In this document: positions 1 through 6,943 of the stretch, piece by piece
How positions within the stretch are numbered: the stretch's first letter is position 1
Layout of the letters: every line of letters begins with the position of its first letter
Assembly (NCBI GenBank): GCA_024638355.1
Contig: JAHEKO010000078.1
Location: 1-11,206 of the forward strand
DNA: 11,206 nucleotides
Source of the DNA: Acidobacteriota bacterium
Lineage (GTDB): Bacteria; Acidobacteriota; Thermoanaerobaculia; Multivoradales; JAHEKO01
Reading direction: 5' to 3'
The notes under the pieces: generated by a model
Databases searched by the model: none
Told to the model about the DNA's origin: nothing
What the model saw: only the letters and a program-made list of their open reading frames with translations
Program-made: the position numbers and the translations under genes

Positions 1-1190
1 CGGATCGACCGGTCCGAGCTCTCGGCGGCCGCACGCCGCTCAAGGCGGCCGAGACACCGACGCTCGACCGTCTGGCCAAGGAAGGGCAGGTCGGCCTCGC
101 CGACCCCGTGGCTCCGGGAGTCGTCGCCGATACCGCCGCCGGCTGCCTGGCACTATTCGGCCAGTCGCCGATGGCCCTCAAGCGCGGGCCGACCGAGGCG
201 CTGGGCGCCGGCCTGGCCATGCAGCCGGGCGACATCGCCCTCCGCGGCAACCTGGCCACCCTCGACGAAGACGGGCAGATCGTCGATCGTCGCGCCGGCC
301 GCATTCGAGAGGGCGTCGAGGAGCTGGCAGAAGCCATCGACCGCCTGCAGCTACCGGGCGGTCTGGCGCGCGAGGTCGAGGTCCTGGTCCGGGCCGGAAC
401 GGAGCATCGGCTCGGTATCGTGTTGCGCGGCTCGGCGCTGTCGCCCGACATCCAGGGGAGCGATCCCGGGGAGGGCGCGCTGCCCAGCCCGGCGCTCGTG
501 CCCCGGCCCGACGACCCGGAGGATCCGCTCGCCGTCTACACGGCTCACGTCCTCGCGGTCTTCGAGCGTGAGGCCCGCCGGGTCCTCTCGGCGCACCGCA
601 TCAATCGCAAACGACGCAAGCGGGGCCTGCCCGAGGCCAACGGCATCCTGACCCGGGGCGCCGGCCGCATCCACCGCCTGCTGCCGCTCGAGGAGGCGGG
701 CCTCCCCCTTCGGGTCTGCTGCATCAGCGGCGATCGGACGGTGCTCGGGTTGGCGCGTTGGTCGGGCGCGCGAACGAGAACCGGTCCGGAGATGACGGCC
801 AATCTCGACACCGATCTGGCTCACAAGTTCGATCTGGCGGTCGAGGAGCTTGAACGCAGCGATCTGGTGATCGTGCACGTGAAGGGAGCCGATATCGCGG
901 CGCACGATCAGCGGCCCGATCTCAAGGTGGCGTTTATCGAGAAGATCGATCGCAATCTGCGTCGGCTCCTCAAGCGCGTCTCCGGACCGCTGCGGGTGGC
1001 CGTCGCCTCCGATCACGCGACTCTGTCCGAGAGCGGCCAGCATGCCGCCGACCCGCTACCCGTGCTGATCTGGGGCGAGGGTGTGGAAGCTGACCGGATC
1101 GAGACCTTCGACGAGCAGTCGAGCGGCGGCGGGAAGATGGAGAGATTCCCCTTGCAGCTCCTGCTGAGCCGGCTCTACCGGCTGTCCTGA
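1..1190 (+). CDS. apgM: 2,3-bisphosphoglycerate-independent phosphoglycerate mutase, archaeal (ApgM) type, 5'-partial
   Basis: Interconverts 3- and 2-phosphoglycerate in cytosolic glycolysis/gluconeogenesis (family knowledge). The reading frame is open from base 3 and begins DRPVRALGGRTPLKAAETPT, the family's N-terminal 'DRP..LGG.TPLEAA.TP' signature. The true start therefore lies a little upstream, probably 10-15 codons, and the GTG at 108 is internal. The 395 visible residues nearly match the usual length of about 400. Alkaline-phosphatase-superfamily metal motifs are visible: VHVKGADIAAHD (Asp codon at 891, His at 903), SDH (1011-1016) and a further His at 1041. The mid-domain LRGSALS...DPGE and LDTD segments also fit. 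Oddity: where most ApgM proteins have the nucleophilic Ser (PGSDTAH), this one reads PGVVADTAAG, with Ala at codon 126-128. It may be a divergent active clade or a related phosphotransferase. The gene converges on sixA with an 8-bp gap. Confidence 0.88.
   Translation, partial: DRPVRALGGRTPLKAAETPTLDRLAKEGQVGLADPVAPGVVADTAAGCLALFGQSPMALKRGPTEALGAGLAMQPGDIALRGNLATLDEDGQIVDRRAGRIREGVEELAEAIDRLQLPGGLAREVEVLVRAGTEHRLGIVLRGSALSPDIQGSDPGEGALPSPALVPRPDDPEDPLAVYTAHVLAVFEREARRVLSAHRINRKRRKRGLPEANGILTRGAGRIHRLLPLEEAGLPLRVCCISGDRTVLGLARWSGARTRTGPEMTANLDTDLAHKFDLAVEELERSDLVIVHVKGADIAAHDQRPDLKVAFIEKIDRNLRRLLKRVSGPLRVAVASDHATLSESGQHAADPLPVLIWGEGVEADRIETFDEQSSGGGKMERFPLQLLLSRLYRLS
1167..1183 (+). terminator. 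GC hairpin at the apgM 3' end (possible terminator)
   Basis: AGCCGG (1167-1172) and CCGGCT (1178-1183) form a perfect 6-bp stem with a 5-nt loop, overlapping the last codons of apgM just before the convergent sixA gene. No T-tract follows, so this is a weak candidate that could simply be coding sequence. Confidence 0.2.
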
Positions 1191-1198
1191 CTGGTCGA

Positions 1199-1711
1199 TC
1201 AACCGGCCCAGCGTGCGAGCAGCTTGGGGGGGCAGAGCCAGGCCAGCGTGCCGGTTTCGAACTGCGCGTCCGACCAACTCTCGATCGGCAGGTCGACGCG
1301 GGCGACGGCGGCGGTAACCATCTTGATGCGGGCGTCGCCGATCAGGCGGCCGACGCTCTCCGACCAGGTCGGCTCGTGCCCGGAGAGCAGCAGTCGCCGT
1401 ACCCCACTGTCGGCCTCACGGGCCACCGCCAGCAACTGATCCGGAGAGCCGCCGTAGAGCCGATCGACGATGTCGATCGGGCACTCCCACTTCCCCGCCT
1501 CCGCCGCGATCTCGACCGTCCTGCGAGCGCGCACGGCGGGCGAGCTGAGAATCGCATCGGGCTGCTGGCGCACCGCGGTCAGAAACCTCCCCACGAGGGC
1601 GGCCGCCCGCCGGCCACGAGCCGCCAGCGGCCGCTCGATATCGCTGCTGAACTCGCCCGACCAGTCGGACTTGGCATGCCTCACGAGATAGAGATGTCGC
1701 ATCACTGGCAC
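1199..1711 (-). CDS. sixA: SixA-like phosphohistidine phosphatase (histidine phosphatase superfamily)
   Basis: A small phosphoglycerate-mutase-fold phosphatase. E. coli SixA removes phosphate from histidine on phosphotransfer proteins (such as nitrogen-PTS NPr), acting in the cytosol. The N-terminal RHG-type motif is LYLVRHAKSDW (R11, H12 in the 170-residue reading). SSPAVRARRT supplies a second phosphate-binding Arg (R61), and LLSGHEP supplies the second catalytic His (H112). Length is normal for the family. The start is GTG at 1711 or ATG at 1702 (MRHLYLVRHA). The ATG gives the usual tight N-terminus and I slightly favour it. Neither has a clear Shine-Dalgarno sequence. It is divergent from ppk across only 17 bp and converges on apgM. 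SixA-like genes are often found near ppk and CHAD genes, so a role linked to polyphosphate or phosphate signalling is plausible but inferred. Confidence 0.88.
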   Translation of the reverse strand: MPVMRHLYLVRHAKSDWSGEFSSDIERPLAARGRRAAALVGRFLTAVRQQPDAILSSPAVRARRTVEIAAEAGKWECPIDIVDRLYGGSPDQLLAVAREADSGVRRLLLSGHEPTWSESVGRLIGDARIKMVTAAVARVDLPIESWSDAQFETGTLAWLCPPKLLARWAG

Positions 1712-1728
1712 CGGGACCCGCGGACCCG

Positions 1729-3900
1729 ATGGCTATACTAGTACGCAATCGAACGGAGACAGCTCTGGCGACACTCGAAGACCCCGCCCCACCCTCGCAG
1801 TCGCCCTCCCCGGACGACAAGAGTCTCTACATCAACCGCGAGCTGAGCTGGCTCGCCTTCAACAAGCGGGTCCTGGAGGAGGCGTTCGACGACAGGCACC
1901 CCCTGCTCGAGCGGGTCAAGTTCCTGTCGATCTTCTCGAGCAACCTCGACGAGTTCTTCATGATCCGCGTGGCCGGGCTCCGTCGCCAGCTCGAGGTCGG
2001 AGCACTCGAAGCCCCGCCGGACGGCATGACACCGGGCGAACAGCTGGCGGCCATTCGCGAGGCGCTCGTGCCGATGCTCGCCGAGCGCGTCGACCTCTGG
2101 CGCGAGGACCTCAAGCCGAAGCTCGCCGGGCAGGGGATTCGGGTCCTCGACTACGCCGACCTGAAGCGCAAGCAGCGGAAGCTCCTGCGGCGCCACTTCG
2201 AGCGCGAGATCTTCCCGGTGCTGACGCCACTCGCCTTCGACCCCGGGCACCCCTTCCCCCACATCTCGAATCTGAGCATCAATCTCGCGATCGAGATCCG
2301 CGACGCGGGTCACGGCGAGCGCTTCGCGCGGCTCAAGATGCCGTACGCGCTCCATCGCCTGCTCCGCATCCCCAGCGAGGAGAAGGCCGGCCGCTACGAG
2401 CATCTCGGATTGGTCGAGTCGAAGAGCAGTCACCTCGTGTGGCTCGAGGAGGTCGTCGCTGCCAACCTCGATCTTCTCTTCCCGGGCCTCGAGGTCCTCA
2501 GTGCGCACGCCTTCCGCGTGACTCGCGATGTCGACCTCGAGATCGAGGAGGACGAGGCGGCGGACCTGATGACCACGATGCAGGACGTCGTGGCGCAACG
2601 CCATTTCGGCTCGGCCGTCCGCCTCGAAGTGGACGCCCGCATGCCCGAGCGGATTCGGTCCATCTTGAGCCGCAACCTCCAACTCTCTCCCTACCAGGTC
2701 TACGAGGTCGACGGCCCGCTCGGGCTCTCCGACTTGATGGAGCTGACCCAGGTGGACGTTCCCGAGCTGAAGGACCCCCCCTTCCTGCCGTTGACCGCGC
2801 CGGCGTTCGGCGGCGAGGAGACCGTCTTCTCGGTGCTGCGGGAGCGCGACGTCCTCCTCTATCAGCCTTACGACAGCTTCGGGCCCGTGGTCGACCTGAT
2901 CCGCACCGCCGCGCGGGATCCCGGCGTCATCGCGATCAAGCAGACCCTCTACCGCACCGGGCCGAACTCCCCGGTCGTTCGGGCCCTCCGCGAGGCCCGC
3001 GAGCGGGGCAAGCAGGTCGCGGCCATGGTCGAGCTCAAGGCGCGCTTCGACGAAGAGAACAACATCGTCTGGGCGAAGGCCCTCGAGGAGGCCGGCGTCC
3101 ACGTCGTCTACGGTCTCGTCGGCCTCAAAGTGCACTGCAAGATGTGCCTCATCGTGCGGCGCGAGACCGACGGCATTCAGAGCTACGTTCACCTCGGCAC
3201 CGGCAACTACAACCCCGTCACCGCCCGCATCTACACCGACCTCGGCTACTTCACCGCCGATCCCGATCTCACCGCGGACGTGTCCGACCTGTTCAACGCA
3301 CTGACCGGCTATTCCAAGAAGAATCGGTACCGCAAGCTGCTGGTGTCGCCGCACTCGATGAGAGACAAGCTGCTCGAACGGATCGACCGGGAGATCGCAG
3401 CTCACCTCGAGAGCGGCGAGGGGCGCATCGCCTTCAAGATGAACTCGCTGGTCGACAAGGCCTGCATTCTGAAGCTCTACGAGGCGTCCCAGGCGGGGGT
3501 CGAGATCGACCTTCAGGTGCGCGGCATCTGCTGCCTGCGACCCGGGATTCCCGGCATCAGCGAGAACATTCGCGTCACCTCGATCGTCGGACGCTTCCTC
3601 GAGCATTCACGGATCTACTACTTCCGAAATGGCGGCGACGAGGAGATCCTGCTCGGCAGCGCCGACCTGATGCCGCGGAACCTGGACGGACGGGTCGAGC
3701 TGCTCTTCCCGGTGGGAGATCGTCGGCTTCTCCGGTCGCTGCGTGACGACATCCTGTTTCTGCATCTGCGCGACAACGTTCGCTCGCGCGTGTTGAGGCC
3801 GGACGCGTGGTACGAGCGTGTGGTGCCGGGGCCCGGCGAGGCCGCCGTCGACTCGCAGCAGGAGCGCCTCGACCGCATGGGCTCCTGGCACCCGGAGTAG
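1729..3900 (+). CDS. ppk1: Polyphosphate kinase 1 (PPK1)
   Basis: Reversibly polymerises the ATP gamma-phosphate into inorganic polyphosphate. It is usually a membrane- or granule-associated multimer. At 723 residues it has the full PPK1 layout: N-terminal domain starting at YINRELSWLAFNKRVLEEA, head domain, and two PLD-like C-terminal domains. Key residues follow a constant offset of 34 from E. coli PPK: R409 (TLYRTG) and R439 (LKARFDEE), Mg/phosphate sites; H469 (LKVHCKM), the autophosphorylated His; H488 in YVHLGTGNYN; and H626 (FLEHSRIYYF), the second conserved His. The C-terminal SADLMPRNLDGRVE block is intact. Start choice: ATG 1729 is the only canonical start before the conserved domain. 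It overlaps a -10-like TATACT and lacks a Shine-Dalgarno sequence, while a CTG at 1765 has GGAG 6 nt upstream. The gene converges on parA with a 14-bp gap. Confidence 0.97.
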   Translation: MAILVRNRTETALATLEDPAPPSQSPSPDDKSLYINRELSWLAFNKRVLEEAFDDRHPLLERVKFLSIFSSNLDEFFMIRVAGLRRQLEVGALEAPPDGMTPGEQLAAIREALVPMLAERVDLWREDLKPKLAGQGIRVLDYADLKRKQRKLLRRHFEREIFPVLTPLAFDPGHPFPHISNLSINLAIEIRDAGHGERFARLKMPYALHRLLRIPSEEKAGRYEHLGLVESKSSHLVWLEEVVAANLDLLFPGLEVLSAHAFRVTRDVDLEIEEDEAADLMTTMQDVVAQRHFGSAVRLEVDARMPERIRSILSRNLQLSPYQVYEVDGPLGLSDLMELTQVDVPELKDPPFLPLTAPAFGGEETVFSVLRERDVLLYQPYDSFGPVVDLIRTAARDPGVIAIKQTLYRTGPNSPVVRALREARERGKQVAAMVELKARFDEENNIVWAKALEEAGVHVVYGLVGLKVHCKMCLIVRRETDGIQSYVHLGTGNYNPVTARIYTDLGYFTADPDLTADVSDLFNALTGYSKKNRYRKLLVSPHSMRDKLLERIDREIAAHLESGEGRIAFKMNSLVDKACILKLYEASQAGVEIDLQVRGICCLRPGIPGISENIRVTSIVGRFLEHSRIYYFRNGGDEEILLGSADLMPRNLDGRVELLFPVGDRRLLRSLRDDILFLHLRDNVRSRVLRPDAWYERVVPGPGEAAVDSQQERLDRMGSWHPE
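1734..1739 (+). promoter_or_regulatory. TATACT -10-like hexamer at the sixA/ppk divergent junction
   Basis: TATACT matches the sigma-70 -10 consensus at five of six positions. It lies just inside the annotated ppk ATG (1729), and the overlapping TACTAGTA palindrome gives a TAGTAT on the minus strand that could serve sixA. I see no convincing -35 at 16-18 bp. An identical hexamer lies upstream of the CHAD gene. Confidence 0.3.
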
Positions 3901-3914
3901 CGAAGCGCCGCCAG

Positions 3915-4661
3915 CTAGGCCGGAACTCGCCGGTCGATCTCGGCCCAGAGCCGTTCGTACGCCTGCGCCGGAGCGCTCCACCCGGCGTACGAGTTGACCG
4001 GCGCCCGGCGCACCGCCATCTTCTCCACCAGACTCGAATAGGGGATCGTCGTGGCCAGCAGGTCCTGGCGCGAGCCGGAGTCGGCGGTGATCTCCCGATG
4101 CAGCTTCTTGCGGCAGTCGACCATGCAGAAGAACGGCAGCACCTCGACTCTTCGAAAGCGCCGGTGTTTGGCCAGATGGCGATCGAGCCGGCCGAGCATC
4201 CGCAGCGAGAGGGTCGTGGGGATGGTCGGCACGAGCAGGGCGTCGGACGCGACGAAGACGCTCTCCGACAGGAGCGAGATGCTCGGCGCGCAGTCGAGGA
4301 AGACGTCGTCGTACTCGCCCTCGAGCGTCTGTAGCAGCCAGGCGATGCGGCGAGCCGGCTTCTTCATGTCGCCGAGCGCCACGTCCATCTTGCGGTAGGA
4401 GAACTCGGCGGGAAGGAGGTCGAGACCCTCGTAGTCGGTACCCTTGATCGCCGATTCGATCTCCCTGTCACCCTTCAGCAGCCGCTTGCCACCGCCTTTC
4501 ACCTTCGCCCGGATTCGAAAGATATAGGTCGCGGCCGCCTGGGGATCGAGGTCCCAGAGCAGCGTCCGGCGGCCGCTGCGGGCGGCCAGATAGGCGAGGT
4601 TCGCCGCCGACGACGTCTTACCGACGCCCCCCTTGATGTTGTAGAGCGCCAGGACTCTCAC
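3915..4661 (-). CDS. ParA/MinD-family ATPase
   Basis: A deviant-Walker ATPase of 248 residues. These proteins dimerise on ATP and position cargo on nucleoid or membrane (DNA, polar proteins, carboxysomes, storage granules). Seen: KGGVGKTS at 10-17 with both signature lysines (K10, K15), DLDPQ at 37-41, and Walker B VFLDCAP at 120-126. There is no helix-turn-helix extension before the P-loop, so it is of the short orphan type rather than plasmid ParA with autoregulation. A basic, glycine-rich segment (residues 49-63, FRIRAKVKGGGKRLLKG region) follows the switch motif. It starts with GTG at 4661, overlapping the CHAD stop (GTGA), with a strong GGAGGAG just upstream inside the CHAD gene, so the two are translationally coupled. 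There is no ParB gene or parS-like site here. A role in positioning polyphosphate granules with the CHAD partner is inference. Confidence 0.9.
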   Translation of the reverse strand: MRVLALYNIKGGVGKTSSAANLAYLAARSGRRTLLWDLDPQAAATYIFRIRAKVKGGGKRLLKGDREIESAIKGTDYEGLDLLPAEFSYRKMDVALGDMKKPARRIAWLLQTLEGEYDDVFLDCAPSISLLSESVFVASDALLVPTIPTTLSLRMLGRLDRHLAKHRRFRRVEVLPFFCMVDCRKKLHREITADSGSRQDLLATTIPYSSLVEKMAVRRAPVNSYAGWSAPAQAYERLWAEIDRRVPA

Positions 4662-6232
4662 GCCTCCTCCGCGCCAAGCATCAAACGAAAGCGCTTCACG
4701 GTCTTCTTCGAGCTGAACGCGGCGAAGCGCTGCGCAAAGCCTGCCCTCTCATTCGCCTCACCCAGCTCGAGCTTGTCGAGCAGGCGGCCCAGAGCCATGA
4801 CCGCCGCCGTGCTCCGGCGATCGCTCGTGCCCAGCTCGTCGGCCAGGCCGCCCAGCATCTGCTGCTGCACGCCGTAGTCGTTGAACGATCCCAGATTCTC
4901 CTGCAGCGACTTCAGCGCTCGGATCAGGCGCCCGATCTTCTTCGGCGGATAGAGAGCGCGGAAGAGCTCCATCGCGTAGCGCAGCTCCTTGCAGTCGATT
5001 CTGAGTCTGTGTAGCGCCTTCGGCGGACTGTCGTCGGAGATGGCGGCGCCGCGCTCGAGGACCCGTCGGTGAGCCTTCGCGATGACCTTGTCGGCGTAGC
5101 GGGCGATCGGAGTCCGCGCCGCCGGCGGCCGATCGGCCTCGTCCTCGGGCGCCTCCACGAACCGCCGCCACGAGTCCATCAGGCGACGGTAGCGCCGGCT
5201 GCCCAGCGCCGCCGCGAGCTCCGCCTGTGCCGCCGCTTGCCTCGCTTCCAGCAGCCGGCGGAGCGGCTCGAGATCGCCACGCGCCGACTCCGGGAGCGAG
5301 GCCGCCAGCCTTGGAAGCTCGAGCAGGTAGACGTCCAGGTCCCGAGTCGGCCCCGTCACCTTGCCCAGCCAGGAGAGCTCCTTGCGGAAGGGCACGAGCG
5401 CGGGCTTCGGCCAGATCGCCTTGGTCAGGCGAAGCGCCGACCGCGTTCTGCGCACCGCGACGCGAAAGTCGTGCAAGAACTCGCTGTCGATGTCGGCCGC
5501 GGTCCCGGCCCTGTTGCTCTCGACGACCTTCAACAGCGCCCGCAAGATCTCGCGTAGCGCCTCGTCGGCTTCCATCGAGGGCTCGAGCGGGATGCTCGGC
5601 TTCGAGGCGTAGCTCCCCGGCTCGCCATGACCGCCGAGCGGAGCGCCGACCTCGAACTCGTCGACGCGCCCCTCGTCGAGCTCGAGCTCGCGCTCCAGAA
5701 ACCTCGAGACCCGTTGGAACTCCTTCGCGTAGCCCCTCACCGGCTGGACGACGAGACCCGGATCGAGCGGCCGGTACGCCCGGCGAGAGCCGGGAGAACG
5801 CACGCCGGGGACTTCCGCGATCAGCCGGACCACCGTCTTGCGGCGCCCGTCGAGCACTCGAACGAGCCGGCTCTCGGCTCTGACTTCCACCATCGGCAGC
5901 AGCCGGCGCATCTCTATCGACGACGCCAGCGCCTCGCGGAAGGGTCCCGGCGGGAGATCTTGCGCGAAGCCGATCCGCTCCGGCGCGACCTCGAGCATCG
6001 CCGGCCAGGGGCGGCCCTCGACTTGCCAATTCAGGCGCACCACGCCGCGGGGGACGGGCTCGCTCCACAGCCTGCCGTTCGCTCGCCAGAGCCGCCAGTC
6101 GAAGGTGTCGTAGTAGACCCGCCGACGCGACGTGCGCTCGCCCTCGGTCGCGAACCGCTCGCCGATCGCCTCGACGACCCGAGCCAGAGCGGCTTCGTCA
6201 GCAACGGTATAGGCGCGCTCCGACTCCCCCAT
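4658..6232 (-). CDS. CYTH-like/CHAD domain protein
   Basis: A 524-residue protein with an N-terminal CYTH-like region (about 1-195) and a C-terminal CHAD domain (about 215-515). CHAD is an alpha-helical bundle whose conserved basic and His residues bind inorganic polyphosphate, and CHAD proteins attach to polyphosphate granules in other bacteria. Both CHAD helical signatures are visible: FLHDFRVAVRRTRSALRL (H254, R257, R261, R262) and ALHRLRIDCKELRYAMELF (H408, R411, K415, R418), followed by LGSFNDYGVQ. The CYTH part keeps YYDTFDWRLWRANGRL (40-55) but lacks the N-terminal ExExK motif, reading SERAYTV instead, so triphosphate hydrolysis is doubtful. The start is ATG 6232, with no Shine-Dalgarno sequence but a TATACT 9 nt upstream, suggesting a nearly leaderless mRNA. 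Its stop overlaps the parA start. It lies 21 bp downstream of pilX. Confidence 0.92.
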   Translation of the reverse strand: MGESERAYTVADEAALARVVEAIGERFATEGERTSRRRVYYDTFDWRLWRANGRLWSEPVPRGVVRLNWQVEGRPWPAMLEVAPERIGFAQDLPPGPFREALASSIEMRRLLPMVEVRAESRLVRVLDGRRKTVVRLIAEVPGVRSPGSRRAYRPLDPGLVVQPVRGYAKEFQRVSRFLERELELDEGRVDEFEVGAPLGGHGEPGSYASKPSIPLEPSMEADEALREILRALLKVVESNRAGTAADIDSEFLHDFRVAVRRTRSALRLTKAIWPKPALVPFRKELSWLGKVTGPTRDLDVYLLELPRLAASLPESARGDLEPLRRLLEARQAAAQAELAAALGSRRYRRLMDSWRRFVEAPEDEADRPPAARTPIARYADKVIAKAHRRVLERGAAISDDSPPKALHRLRIDCKELRYAMELFRALYPPKKIGRLIRALKSLQENLGSFNDYGVQQQMLGGLADELGTSDRRSTAAVMALGRLLDKLELGEANERAGFAQRFAAFSSKKTVKRFRLMLGAEEA

Positions 6233-6241
6233 GAGGCGCAG

Positions 6242-6269
6242 AGTATAGACGCCTCACCGCTCTCTCCAA
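6242..6269 (-). promoter_or_regulatory. Candidate promoter for the CHAD-parA pair
   Basis: On the minus strand TTGGAG (6264-6269) and TATACT (6242-6247) are separated by 16 bp. The -10 hexamer lies only 9 nt before the CHAD ATG, and the pilX stop lies inside the promoter. The first transcribed base would fall almost at the start codon, consistent with the lack of a ribosome binding site. The -35 match is only partial. Confidence 0.4.
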
Positions 6270-6943
6270 TCGGTAAGGAGCACGCAGACCGGCAAGAGGA
6301 CCCGGCAGACCCGGCCTGTCTCGCCGTCGAGGCCCTCGACGGCGAGCCGCAGAGGCGCGAACCTGCAAGCCTCCGGGTGCAGCTCACGGGCCAGGACGTC
6401 GTAGACCCGGCGGCGCTGCTCCAGCGAGCACGGCGGCCCGCCCGCTTCCGACCCGGCCGAAGACCCCGGCCGCGGCCAGGGCTGGAGCGTGACCAGCGCC
6501 TCGACGCCGGCGCGGGCGATGACTCGCGCCGGCCTCTCCACGTCGGCGCGACCGCGAAGCACGACCTCGCCCTCGGCCGAGAGGGCATAGCTCACCCGTC
6601 CCGGCGACTCGCTCGGGGCCGCGCAGGTCTCACAGCGCCCGACGGCGCGCACGACCGGCTCGTCGGCGAGCGCCCGGCTCGAGCGAACTACTCCGGAATA
6701 GCGGACCGTCCCGAACTCGACCCCGCCCGTGACCGGCGATTGGCCGGCGAGCAGGCCCGCCGTGGTTAGCGCGAGGCCCGACTCGGCGGCGTTCAGGGCC
6801 TGCACGCGGTCCCGGTCGGCCGCGCCGAGCCGCCGCTCGCTGGCTGCCGTCTCGGAAAGCACGATGCCGAGGCCGCTCAGCACGACGACAACGGCCAGAG
6901 CCAGCAGGTAGGCGCCGCCCCGCTCCGGCTCTCGCGCCGTCAT
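6254..6943 (-). CDS. PilX-like type IV pilus minor pilin
   Basis: A 229-residue protein with a short basic leader (MTAREPERGG) and one hydrophobic helix (AYLLALAVVVVLSGLGIVL, residues 11-29). The following ETAASERR...AADRDRVQALNAAESGL stretch is the PilX N-terminal signature (relative of PilX/GspK). Minor pilins of this type help prime pilus assembly and sit in the inner membrane before incorporation. As in GspK/PilX proteins, the usual Glu at position +5 of the mature protein is absent. A CxxC (CETC, 104-107) and four more cysteines further on could form disulfides in the periplasm. Its ATG overlaps the pilW stop (ATGA), showing translational coupling. The C-terminal 90 residues match nothing I recognise. 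Confidence 0.8.
   Translation of the reverse strand: MTAREPERGGAYLLALAVVVVLSGLGIVLSETAASERRLGAADRDRVQALNAAESGLALTTAGLLAGQSPVTGGVEFGTVRYSGVVRSSRALADEPVVRAVGRCETCAAPSESPGRVSYALSAEGEVVLRGRADVERPARVIARAGVEALVTLQPWPRPGSSAGSEAGGPPCSLEQRRRVYDVLARELHPEACRFAPLRLAVEGLDGETGRVCRVLLPVCVLLTDWRER

Noticed and set aside
1738..3606. 622-codon open frame antisense to ppk1
   Set aside because: PPK1 on the plus strand is certain. The antisense frame has no recognisable domain and results from strong GC bias at third positions. Other long frames overlapping ppk (2439-3746 plus), CHAD (4758-6068 minus, another frame) and pilW (7056-8339 plus) are rejected for the same reason: Arg/Gly/Pro-rich and motif-free.
3883..3925. 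Terminator at the ppk1/parA convergent junction
   Set aside because: Only an imperfect stem with a very short loop overlaps the last ppk codons, with no T-tract, so it is not supportable.
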